This document shows, piece after piece, positions 40,227 to 48,056 of a stretch of DNA of 64,000 bases (position 1 is its first letter; every line of letters starts with the position of its first letter). Under the pieces are notes generated by a model that was not told the origin of the DNA, did not search any database, and saw nothing but the letters and a program-made list of their open reading frames with translations. The position numbers and the translations under genes were made by a program. The DNA is taken from positions 620,001 to 684,000 of the forward strand of contig NZ_MTSE01000003.1 in NCBI RefSeq assembly GCF_002154225.1, read 5' to 3'. The stretch is from Hymenobacter crusticola (GTDB taxonomy: Bacteria; Bacteroidota; Bacteroidia; Cytophagales; Hymenobacteraceae).

Positions 40227-42758
40227 TTGAAACCAAACTTGCCTTTTTCGATCCGTTGGGCGCGGGTTATTTCTTCCCAGGCAGACTGGCGCGGGCTTCT
40301 CACCGGGCTGGCCTTGGTGTTGCTGGTCGGCTGCTCGCCTATTCGCCTGCTTCGGCCGGGGCAGAACTTGCTGAGCAAAGTCAAGCTGGAAGGCGTGAAG
40401 CAAGCCAGTGAGGAACGCCTCGAAGCCCTGTACCAGCAGAAGCCTAATTCCAAGTTTCCGCTGCCCAAGCTAGGTATCTACCAGTTTGGTACGCTGTTCT
40501 ACGACTCGGTTCGTATTCGCCGGGAGATCAACAAAGACCAGCGCAAGTTCGACGCTAAAATTCAGGCTGCCCGCCCCGATTCGGTGAAGGTTGGCAAGCT
40601 GCTGACCAAGCGCGAGCAACACGTGCAGCGCCACCAGCTCGCCTTGGACAAGGGCAACGCCATTATGCGTATTGGGGAGGCCCCAGTGGTATACGACACC
40701 GCCCGCACGCGCGCTACAGTGCAGCAAATCAGCACTTTTCTAAAATCACAAGGCTTTTTTCGCAGCCACGTATCGGCCACCGATACCGTGGAAGATCGAC
40801 AGGTAACGGTTACGCTGCACGTAACGGAAGGGAAACCCTTCACCTACGAGCGCCTCGACTACGACATTGCCGATTCGGCGGTGGCCCACCTCGTGCTGGC
40901 CAATCAGGCGGCCTCGCTGCTGCGCCTGCACGACCGCTACAACGAGGAAGTAATTGGGCAGGAGCGCTCCCGCCTCGAAACGTTACTCAAGAACTCGGGC
41001 TACTACGATTTTCGCTCCCAATACATCACCCTAGAAGCCGATACCAGCTATACGCCTGGCACGGTGCGCCTACGCACGTTCATTACTAATCCCGGCCCGA
41101 ATGAGCCCCACCATATCTATACGATCCGCGACGTTAACTTCCTGACGGATGCCGGGGTTACACGCTTCGGCGTTACGCGCGACACGATTGTGCGCGACTC
41201 GGTGCGCTACCTAGCTTACAAGCACCGCTTTAGCACGAAGGTCTTGGACCGCAAGCTTGCGATTCGGCCCAACCAGCGCTATAATCTTCAGAATACCATT
41301 CTTACCCAGCGTCAGCTCGCCGACCTCGACATTTTCCGCTTCAACACGGTGAGCTACCGCCGGGTACGCACCACCGAAGGCGACACCACCACTCGGCAGC
41401 TTGATGCGTTTATCAATGCCTCCCCGACGAAAAAGTACCAGGAAACGACAGAGCTAGGCGCTACGTACGTATCGACCTTGCTAGGGCCATTTACGAACGT
41501 TCGCCTCAAGATTCGTAACGTGTTTGGGGGAGCAGAGGTACTAGAGCTAGGGGTCAGGGCAGGTTTCGAGGGCCAATATAACCGCCTTACTGGCAGCCCC
41601 GTTCTAACGACGCAGCTAGGAGCAAACGTCAGCCTGATTCTGCCACAATTCCTGGTGCCGTGGCAACCGAACCGCTACCTGACGCGCTACAACCCGAAAA
41701 CGCGCTTCAACGGCACCTATACCTACGTGCGGCGCCCCGAGTACACGCGCACCAACCTGGAGGGCACCTACGATTATATCTGGCAGCGCTCCGCCTACCA
41801 TCAATACGTGCTGACCCCAGTCGATTTGAGCTTGGTCAACGCCAGCCGGATTGCACCTTATTTTCAGAAGCAACTTGATTCGCTGGCCCTGACCGGCAGC
41901 CCGCTTATCCGTAGCTTCACGCAGCAGTTCGTACCGAGTATGAACGCTACCTCACTCTACAACTCCAACGACTTCAACCAAACGCGCGATGCCCGCTACT
42001 ACCGCCTCTTTGCAGAAATAGGAGGATTAACGCGGTCCTTGTATCAAGGAATACTCAACGACCGGAATATTCAGGTGTACAACTTCGCGCGGCTGGCCGT
42101 CGATTACCGACGTTATATAAAGCTAGCTCCGCAATCCTTCTTCGTGTATCGCTTCAACGGGGGCGTTGCGCACGCGCTGAGCAGCACAACTGTTGACCGC
42201 ACTAATCCGGAAACAGGTGAAACCACAAAGATTCAGCAGTACATCATTCCCTACGACAAATACTTTTTTGCCGGCGGTGCTTCCAGTGTACGCGCTTGGC
42301 GGCCCCGACGCCTAGGTCCGGGCAGTTATGCGACCAAGTACAACGTAGAGCAAGATGGACAGTCGGTGCTGCTTCGCAACTACAACGTAGAGCAGCCTGG
42401 TGAGGTCTTGCTAGAAGGGAACCTTGAGTACCGGTTCCCGGTGTATAGCTTCATTAAGGGCGCGCTTTTCACGGACTTCGGCAACGTGTGGAGCTTGCAG
42501 AAAAACGAGTTTCGGCAAGGCGCCGAATTCAAGATCAATCAGTTCTACAAGCAGTTTGCCGTGGGCTCCGGCATCGGCATTCGCCTGGATTTCACCTTCC
42601 TGATTCTGCGCTTGGATATTGCCACCAAGGTCTACGACCCCTCCGCCGAAGGCAGCAACTGGGTATTGCGTAAGTTCAGCTTGCGTAGCGGCAACCCCAA
42701 CAACATCAACCAGGACTCCCCCACGGCTTTCAACCTAGGTATTGGGTATCCATTCTAG
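40227..42758 (+). CDS. TamL-like outer-membrane BamA-family lipoprotein
   Basis: An outer-membrane protein of the Omp85 (BamA/TamA) superfamily, about 843 residues. A lipobox-like VLLVGCSPIRLL is near the start, then POTRA-type domains (about 40-390) with segments such as GFFRSHVSATDTVEDRQVTVTLHVTEGKPFTYERL, and a C-terminal 16-strand barrel whose loop 6 motif is SSVRAWRPRRLGPGS. It ends in FNLGIGYPF, the typical barrel C-terminus. Lipidated BamA homologues of this type are TamL in Bacteroidota. I chose a TTG at 40227 because it places the cysteine at residue 36; an ATG at 40146 leaves 62 residues before it. No tamB gene is adjacent. Confidence 0.85.
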   Translation: MKPNLPFSIRWARVISSQADWRGLLTGLALVLLVGCSPIRLLRPGQNLLSKVKLEGVKQASEERLEALYQQKPNSKFPLPKLGIYQFGTLFYDSVRIRREINKDQRKFDAKIQAARPDSVKVGKLLTKREQHVQRHQLALDKGNAIMRIGEAPVVYDTARTRATVQQISTFLKSQGFFRSHVSATDTVEDRQVTVTLHVTEGKPFTYERLDYDIADSAVAHLVLANQAASLLRLHDRYNEEVIGQERSRLETLLKNSGYYDFRSQYITLEADTSYTPGTVRLRTFITNPGPNEPHHIYTIRDVNFLTDAGVTRFGVTRDTIVRDSVRYLAYKHRFSTKVLDRKLAIRPNQRYNLQNTILTQRQLADLDIFRFNTVSYRRVRTTEGDTTTRQLDAFINASPTKKYQETTELGATYVSTLLGPFTNVRLKIRNVFGGAEVLELGVRAGFEGQYNRLTGSPVLTTQLGANVSLILPQFLVPWQPNRYLTRYNPKTRFNGTYTYVRRPEYTRTNLEGTYDYIWQRSAYHQYVLTPVDLSLVNASRIAPYFQKQLDSLALTGSPLIRSFTQQFVPSMNATSLYNSNDFNQTRDARYYRLFAEIGGLTRSLYQGILNDRNIQVYNFARLAVDYRRYIKLAPQSFFVYRFNGGVAHALSSTTVDRTNPETGETTKIQQYIIPYDKYFFAGGASSVRAWRPRRLGPGSYATKYNVEQDGQSVLLRNYNVEQPGEVLLEGNLEYRFPVYSFIKGALFTDFGNVWSLQKNEFRQGAEFKINQFYKQFAVGSGIGIRLDFTFLILRLDIATKVYDPSAEGSNWVLRKFSLRSGNPNNINQDSPTAFNLGIGYPF

Positions 42759-42762
42759 GTTG

Positions 42763-42841
42763 AATGGCTGACTTGTTGAATAGCTAAATGGTTGAGCTCT
42801 ATTCCTAGCGCACCATTTAGCTATTCAACAAGTCAGCCATT
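42763..42841. terminator. Perfect 30-bp stem between convergent genes
   Basis: Arms 42763-42792 and 42812-42841 are exact complements with a 19-base loop. The arms use word-like motifs (GAATGGCTGA, GAATAGCTAAATGG). It starts four bases past the TamL stop and ends 14 bp from the opposing E1 stop, so it should terminate both. Confidence 0.85.
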
Positions 42842-42854
42842 AGCTAGTTACCTA

Positions 42855-45059
42855 TCAAAACTTTAACAGCTCGTCCAAGGCGGCAGCTACTTTTTCAGCT
42901 GTGGGCAACATTTGGCGCTCTAGGTCAACGTTGAGGGCAATGGCAGGCAGGTTGGCTGCCCCAAGCATGAACACGGGCGCATCGAGTTCCCAGAAGCAAG
43001 TGCGCTGAATGCGGCCGGCCAGCGACTCGGCAAAAGAGTTCATGAGTGGCTCCTCGGTGAGCACCAGCACTTTGCTGTGAATGCGTACAGCCATTTCCAC
43101 CGCGTCGAAGTCGAGCGGGTTGAGGGTACGCAAGTCCAGAACCTCCACTTGTCCGGCAAAAGCCCGGCTAGCCGTTTTGGCCCAGTAGACGCCCATTCCG
43201 TAAGTAATCACCACGCAGGTAGCACCGCGACGGAGTTGCTCTGGGTCGGCAGCTTGAGCAATGGCAGCCTTGCCCAGAGGAATCACGTAGCCAGCCGCCG
43301 GCTCGATGGTTTTGGCGTCTTCCGTGCCCGGTACTTTGCTCCAATACAACCCTTTATGCTCCAGCAGCACCACGGGGTTTGGGTCGAGGAACGCCGCCCG
43401 CAACAGGCCTTTCATGTCGGCGGCGTTGCTGGGGTATACCACCTTAATGCCCCGAATCGTGAGCAATGTGCTCTCTACCGAGCCCGAATGGTAGGGCCCG
43501 CCGCCGCCATAAGCGCCAACTGGCACCCGGATCAAGGACTGCACCGGAAATTGCCCGTTGGTTAGGTAGCACGATTTGCTCAGTTCTTCCACCAACTGGT
43601 TCAAGCCCGGCCAGATATAATCGGCAAACTGAATTTCCACGATGGCCTTGGCTCCCACCGCCGACATGCCCGCCGTCGAACCCACGATGTACGCTTCCTG
43701 AATGGGCGTGTTGAACACGCGGGTGTCGCCGTACTTCTTAGCCAGCAAAGCAGCTTCGCGGAACACTCCTCCTAGCTCACCACCCACATCCTGACCGTAG
43801 AGCAACGCCTCTGGAAATTCACTTAAGATCTCATCCACGGCGTGCAGGGCGGCATCCACCATGAGCACTTTCGCCGCGCCATTAGGGGTGCGCTCCCCGG
43901 CTTCTTCGGTAACGGCGGGCGGGGCAAACTCGTGGTCGGCGAAGGTGGCAGGGTCAGGGCCGGGCGCGGCTTGGGCGCGTTGGAAGTCGGTCGCTACTAA
44001 CGCCCGCACTTCCTCCGTCAGCTGTTGCAGTTCGGCTTCGCTGATACCTAGGTGCAGCAGATGCTGGTGCAGGCGCGGCAGCGGATCGAGCAGCACGTGG
44101 GCAGCTAGGTTGTCGCCGCGGTACCACTCGCGGCGCACGCCGCTGGTGTGGTGGCCGAGCAGCGGGCACTTGGCGTGCACGAGCACCGGTCCACGGGTGC
44201 GGCGCACGTACTCGAAGGCCTTGGCCAGTACCACGTAGCTATTGTTGAAGTCGGCCCCATCCACGCGCAAGCGGTGCAGGCCTTTGAACCCCGCAGCAAA
44301 CTCATACGCATCCATGGCGCGCATCTCGCGGCTCGTGGCCGAAATACCCCAGTCATTATCCTGCACCAAATAAATGATGGGCAACTGATGCAGCACCGCC
44401 ATCTGCAAGGCCTCCGACACCTCTCCCTCCGTCATGGCCCCGTCGCCGATGGAACACAGCACCACGGGGGAAGTGGCAGGCGCTGAATAGGAAGCGCTAA
44501 GTGAATGATTAGGTGTCGCATTTGAGGTAAGATCCAACTCAGCATTTAGCGTTTCCAGCCCAACACTTCTCAGCCCCTGGCTTTCCAAATACTTCAGTCC
44601 GTGCGCCATGCCCGTGGCCGGAATGGCTTGCATACCCGTGGCGGAGCTTTGGTGCGGAATGAGAGGAAAGCCAGAACGGCGCAACGCAGGGTGGCCGTAG
44701 TAGGTGCGGCCGCCGGAAAAAGGATCATTGCCCTTGGCCATAAGCTGAAGCATGAGCTCGTAAGGCGTCAGGCCAAGGCCCAGCAGCAAGGCATCGTCGC
44801 GGTAGTAGGGCGCGGCGTAGTCGGTGGGGCGCAGGTGAAAAGCCGCGGCTAGCTGAATGGCCTCGTGGCCCCGGGCGGTGGCGTGCACGTAGCGGCCCGT
44901 AACGGCCTTATTCTCTTCATAAAGATGAGCTAGCTCGGCGGCCGTGCGCATGAGGCGATAAGCCCGCAGGAGTGTGTTGCGGTCGGGTGCTTCGGCGAGT
45001 CGGGCAGCAGGCTGCGGCGTAAAACTGGACTCGAAAGGAGGATTAGATGGGGTGGACAT
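42855..45059 (-). CDS. 2-oxoacid dehydrogenase E1, fused alpha and beta subunits
   Basis: A 734-residue thiamine-diphosphate enzyme that decarboxylates a 2-oxoacid and passes the acyl group to the lipoyl E2. The N-terminal alpha part (about 30-370) has GHEAIQLAAAFHLRPTDYAAPYYRD, GMQAIPATGMAHGLKYLESQG and the ThDP motif CSIGDGAMTEGEVSEALQMAV...QDNDWGIS. The beta part (about 395-734) has ALLYGQDVGGELGGVFREA, VEIQFADYIWPGLNQLVEE and VYPSNAADMKGLLRAA. Fusion of E1 alpha and beta is common in Bacteroidota. A segment of about 28 residues, rich in S, L, N and T, interrupts the alpha part near residues 165-193, just before CSIGDGA, and lies on a DNA inverted repeat. Substrate could be pyruvate or branched-chain. 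Confidence 0.93.
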   Translation of the reverse strand: MSTPSNPPFESSFTPQPAARLAEAPDRNTLLRAYRLMRTAAELAHLYEENKAVTGRYVHATARGHEAIQLAAAFHLRPTDYAAPYYRDDALLLGLGLTPYELMLQLMAKGNDPFSGGRTYYGHPALRRSGFPLIPHQSSATGMQAIPATGMAHGLKYLESQGLRSVGLETLNAELDLTSNATPNHSLSASYSAPATSPVVLCSIGDGAMTEGEVSEALQMAVLHQLPIIYLVQDNDWGISATSREMRAMDAYEFAAGFKGLHRLRVDGADFNNSYVVLAKAFEYVRRTRGPVLVHAKCPLLGHHTSGVRREWYRGDNLAAHVLLDPLPRLHQHLLHLGISEAELQQLTEEVRALVATDFQRAQAAPGPDPATFADHEFAPPAVTEEAGERTPNGAAKVLMVDAALHAVDEILSEFPEALLYGQDVGGELGGVFREAALLAKKYGDTRVFNTPIQEAYIVGSTAGMSAVGAKAIVEIQFADYIWPGLNQLVEELSKSCYLTNGQFPVQSLIRVPVGAYGGGGPYHSGSVESTLLTIRGIKVVYPSNAADMKGLLRAAFLDPNPVVLLEHKGLYWSKVPGTEDAKTIEPAAGYVIPLGKAAIAQAADPEQLRRGATCVVITYGMGVYWAKTASRAFAGQVEVLDLRTLNPLDFDAVEMAVRIHSKVLVLTEEPLMNSFAESLAGRIQRTCFWELDAPVFMLGAANLPAIALNVDLERQMLPTAEKVAAALDELLKF
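44482..44559. repeat. Imperfect inverted repeat inside the E1 gene
   Basis: Left arm 44482-44513 and right arm 44534-44559 share GGAARCGCTAARTG-type complementarity with gaps. It codes for the extra S/L/N/T-rich segment of the E1 protein, just ahead of its ThDP motif. The word style matches the intergenic repeats at 42763-42841 and elsewhere. Confidence 0.5.
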
Positions 45060-45128
45060 CGACGGAAATAGAACGGAACGAATTTACGGCTTCCCCGCTA
45101 TTATCAGCGAGCAGCGGCGTTTTCTGCG

Positions 45129-45136
45129 TAATTTTG
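45129..45136 (+). promoter_or_regulatory. Bacteroidota -7 element
   Basis: TAATTTTG matches TAnnTTTG, 149 bp upstream of the hemF start. The long distance lowers confidence. Confidence 0.3.
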
Positions 45137-45285
45137 CGGGTACTTGCCACGCTGCTTCGGTGCGTGAGCGGTTAATACCGGGTGGCTTGGAGCCCTACAA
45201 CGTTCGTACTGCGTCTTTTTGGATGCTGGCCTAACTTCGTTGCTCTTAGCTCGCGCACTTTCCCATAACACCTACTAGCCCCGCC

Positions 45286-46251
45286 GTGGAATACCCTACC
45301 TCCTCGCCTTCCCTCGCTCCTGCTTCTGGCCTGCGTGCTACCGTTGAAGACTGGATGCGTGATTTTCAGCGTCGCTTGTGCGCCCAGCTAGAGGCGGCCG
45401 ATGGCCAAGCTAGCTTTCAGGCCGATGTGTGGGAGCGGCCCGGTGGCGGTGGCGGTACCTCACGCGTGCTGGAAGGCGGCGCCGTGCTGGAGAAAGGCGG
45501 CGTAGGTTTTTCGGCTGTGCACGGCGAGATGAGCGCCCAAGCGGCCAAGGTGCTGCTGATGCCTAACCCGGCATTCTTCGCCACGGGCGTGTCGGTGGTG
45601 ATGCACCCGCGTAGCCCTCGCGTGCCAATCGTTCATATGAATGTGCGCTACTTCGAGGCCGGCAACGGGGAAGCGTGGTTTGGCGGCGGCATCGACCTGA
45701 CGCCCATCTACGTGGACGAGCGGCAGGCTCGCTGGTTCCATGAGCAGTTGCAAGCGGTGTGCGCGCGCCATGATTCTGGCTATTACCCACGCTTCAAGGC
45801 GTGGGCCGACGACTACTTCTTCTTGCCCCATCGCCAGGAAACCCGCGGCGTGGGCGGCATCTTCTTCGACCGCCTGACCGTTGGCAAAGAAGGAACTGCC
45901 GAGCAGCTATTTGCCTTCGTGCGGGACGTGGGCGACGCATTTGGGCCGATTTATACGGAGCTGATGCGCCAAAATCAAGCCCTTCCTTTTGGAGAAGCGG
46001 AGGAGAAATGGCAGTTGGTACGGCGCGCCCGCTACGCCGAGTTTAACCTAGCATTTGACCGTGGCACGCGCTTTGGCTTAGAGACCGGCGGGCGCACCGA
46101 GAGTATCCTGATGAGCCTGCCCCCGCGCTGCGAGTGGCATTACAACCTTCAGCCCGCGCCCGGCTCGCCCGAGGCGACCACCCTAGCCTGGCTACGCAAA
46201 GGCGTGAACTGGGCTACCTTACCCGCCGAGAATTTCACTACCCTTGATTGA
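45286..46251 (+). CDS. hemF: Oxygen-dependent coproporphyrinogen III oxidase
   Basis: A 321-residue cytoplasmic enzyme of heme synthesis that oxidatively decarboxylates two propionates of coproporphyrinogen III using oxygen. Visible family blocks are FQADVWERPGGGGGTSRVLEGG, GVGFSAVHG, PKVPIVHMNVRYFE-like VPIVHMNVRYFEAG, WFGGGIDLTPIYVDE, HDSGYYPRFKAWADDYFFLPHRQETRGVGGIFFDRL in outline, and the C-terminal FNLAFDRGTRFGLETGGRTESILMSLPP. It starts at a GTG at 45286; an ATG at 45358 would cut into the first conserved helix. The stop overlaps the TTG start of the PAP2 gene by eight bases, so the two are coupled. Confidence 0.95.
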   Translation: MEYPTSSPSLAPASGLRATVEDWMRDFQRRLCAQLEAADGQASFQADVWERPGGGGGTSRVLEGGAVLEKGGVGFSAVHGEMSAQAAKVLLMPNPAFFATGVSVVMHPRSPRVPIVHMNVRYFEAGNGEAWFGGGIDLTPIYVDERQARWFHEQLQAVCARHDSGYYPRFKAWADDYFFLPHRQETRGVGGIFFDRLTVGKEGTAEQLFAFVRDVGDAFGPIYTELMRQNQALPFGEAEEKWQLVRRARYAEFNLAFDRGTRFGLETGGRTESILMSLPPRCEWHYNLQPAPGSPEATTLAWLRKGVNWATLPAENFTTLD

Positions 46252-46855
46252 GTCGTTAAAAGCCCTGGACCGCTGGCTCTTAGTAGCTGCCAACAACCAT
46301 CATTCACCGCTGCTGGATAAGTGGATGGTGTTTTTCTCAGAGCGCTTCGTTTGGTTTCCAGCGTACTTTGTTATCCTAATAGTGCTCAGCTACTTTTACC
46401 GGCAACGGGCGCTGCTACTGCTGCCGCTGCTGGGTGTAAGTGTGGGCCTAGCCGACGCTATATCAAGCCGGTTCTTTAAGCCATATTTCGCCCGGCTGCG
46501 CCCCTGCCACGACCCCATGCTATCGGCCTCACTGAACTTAGCGAACGGCTGCGGTGGGCAGTTTGGCTTTTTGTCGTCGCACGCAGCGAATTCTTTTGCG
46601 CTGGTCGTATTCCTGTGGCTTGTGTTGCCACGCCGTTATTGGGTAGCGAATGTGCTATTGCTGGTATGGGCTATTCTGGTGTCGTACAGCCGCATGTACC
46701 TCGCTGCCCACTACCCCTCCGACGTGCTAGCTGGCGCCACATTGGGCAGCTTGCTAGCTTGGTTTTCGGCTACTCTCTACCGCCTTGGGGCCGCTCGGTG
46801 GTGGCCTAACCTTGTGGAATCCACGCACGGCAAGAACCTAGGTTCTATTTCGTAG
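46244..46855 (+). CDS. PAP2-family membrane phosphatase
   Basis: A 203-residue integral membrane phosphatase with about five or six helices. The three active-site motifs are KPYFARLRPCHDP (K-x6-R-P), FGFLSSHAANSFAL (S-x-H) and SRMYLAAHYPSDVLAG (S-R-x5-H-x3-D). Such enzymes dephosphorylate lipid pyrophosphates such as undecaprenyl pyrophosphate. The only upstream start in frame is a TTG at 46244 that overlaps the hemF stop; no ATG occurs before the first helix. Substrate is not resolved. Confidence 0.9.
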   Translation: MIESLKALDRWLLVAANNHHSPLLDKWMVFFSERFVWFPAYFVILIVLSYFYRQRALLLLPLLGVSVGLADAISSRFFKPYFARLRPCHDPMLSASLNLANGCGGQFGFLSSHAANSFALVVFLWLVLPRRYWVANVLLLVWAILVSYSRMYLAAHYPSDVLAGATLGSLLAWFSATLYRLGAARWWPNLVESTHGKNLGSIS

Positions 46856-47049
46856 CTCCAACGACTCTGGAAACGCAGTCTATTCTTCGCCTGCTTCGGC
46901 AAGCTACAACAGCCTCTGCGCAGAAACTGGCTTCCGATAAGGCGCCTGTTTTGTTCTCTTCATCCGCCGAGGTAATAAATTAGAATACCCATCGACGTTA
47001 GTTGGCATCTGAAAAGATACAGACTCAAACTTGAGCTAAGTATTCACAA

Positions 47050-47084
47050 GAAAGCCGCTGTTACGTAGCGTAGCAGCGGCTTTC
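47050..47084. terminator. Hairpin terminator
   Basis: Arms 47050-47065 and 47069-47084 pair over 16 bp with one mismatch and a three-base loop. It lies 17 bp from the stop of the small minus-strand gene at 47101. The region 46856-47049 shows nothing else. Confidence 0.8.
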
Positions 47085-47100
47085 CTGTAGTCGACATACG

Positions 47101-47307
47101 TTAGCGCGTGGGTTTACGCCCGCCCGTGTGCCCATCTCCCCGGTCACCCTGGCCTGGTTTGCTGGTTATCTTAGAGTTAACCCGGTCGTCGCCCGAGAGA
47201 GAGCGGTGTAGGTCTACTTCGCTAGTAAATTGGCCGCGGGCATTGCGCCGCACGTAGCGCTTGTCGCCGGGCGTGGGCTCGATTAGTTCTCGCTTAGACT
47301 TAGACAT
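47101..47307 (-). CDS. Small conserved hypothetical protein
   Basis: A basic 68-residue protein (MSKSKRELIEPTPGDKRYVRR and on). The ordered block P-x-x-G-D-x-R-Y-V-R-R followed by F-T, a central D-R-R-like S-G-D-D-R, and a C-terminal KPGQGDRGDG is typical of small conserved proteins annotated only as hypothetical in many bacteria. Charged and lacking hydrophobic segments, it is probably cytoplasmic and flexible. No function is known. It runs in the same direction as ribE, which lies 54 bp upstream. Confidence 0.7.
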   Translation of the reverse strand: MSKSKRELIEPTPGDKRYVRRNARGQFTSEVDLHRSLSGDDRVNSKITSKPGQGDRGDGHTGGRKPTR

Positions 47308-47361
47308 GGCAGTAACAAGTTGATCTTCTACTTGCTACGCAACTCCTGCCAATCAGTTTAG

Positions 47362-47952
47362 CTATTTACCCAACAATTTTGCCACGTACTTACCTACGAT
47401 ATCAAATTCCAAATTCACCGTGTCGCCGGGAGCTAGGTCCTGGAAGGTGGTGTGCTCGTAGGTGTAGGGAATGATGGCGACCGAGAAGCTATCGTCGGTG
47501 CTATTGAAGCAGGTGAGGCTGGTGCCGTTGATGCAGATCGAACCTTTCTCCACCGTCACGCGACCGGGGCCCGGCTCATAACGGAAGCTATAGAGCCAGC
47601 TGCCGTTTTGATCTTCTACGCTTTGGCACACGGCCGTCAGGTCGACGTGGCCTTGCACGATGTGCCCATCGAAACGGCCATTGGCCGAGAGGCAACGCTC
47701 CAAGTTCACGCGCTTGCCGGGCGCCCAATGACCTAGATTAGTTTTCTGCAACGTCTCGTCGATAGCCGTCACCACGTGCGTTCCAGCCGCTTCGTCAACG
47801 GCTACGACTGTCAGGCACACACCATTATGCGCCACACTCTGGTCGATTTGCAGCTCCGCCGCGAAAGGCGAAGCAATGGTAAAGTGGCGGTTGGTACCCT
47901 CAGTGCGCACGTCCGTTACGGTACCTAGGGCTTCTATAATTCCGGTGAACAT
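47362..47952 (-). CDS. ribE: Riboflavin synthase, alpha subunit
   Basis: A 196-residue cytoplasmic enzyme that dismutates two 6,7-dimethyl-8-ribityllumazines to riboflavin. It has two lumazine-binding barrel repeats. The first starts MFTGIIEALGTV and includes SVAHNGVCLTVV; the second includes GHIVQGHVDLTAVC and GSICINGTSLTC. The C-terminal helix ends at YVAKLLG. The start at 47952 matches the invariant M-F-T-G-I-I-E. No FMN riboswitch consensus was recognised upstream; instead a word-like inverted repeat precedes the start. No other rib gene is adjacent. Confidence 0.96.
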   Translation of the reverse strand: MFTGIIEALGTVTDVRTEGTNRHFTIASPFAAELQIDQSVAHNGVCLTVVAVDEAAGTHVVTAIDETLQKTNLGHWAPGKRVNLERCLSANGRFDGHIVQGHVDLTAVCQSVEDQNGSWLYSFRYEPGPGRVTVEKGSICINGTSLTCFNSTDDSFSVAIIPYTYEHTTFQDLAPGDTVNLEFDIVGKYVAKLLGK

Positions 47953-47957
47953 TTTTC

Positions 47958-48055
47958 AGTTAATAGTTAACAGTTACCATTTAACAATTCTGACAGGCTT
48001 CTGCTCCTTGTGGAAACACAACAACTGTTAGAAGCTAAATGGTAGATGGTAAATG
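47958..48055. repeat. Imperfect inverted repeat 5' of ribE
   Basis: Segments near 47958-47988 and 48028-48055 are imperfect complements containing TTACCATTTAAC and AAATGGTAGATGGTAAATG. It fills the gap between the sugar transferase stop and the ribE start. Style and position match copies A and B; the loop differs. Confidence 0.5.
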
Positions 48056-48056
48056 A

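Noticed and set aside
47953..48056. FMN riboswitch ahead of ribE
   Set aside because: The conserved riboswitch stems and GAGG-type core were not found; the gap is a loose word-like inverted repeat.
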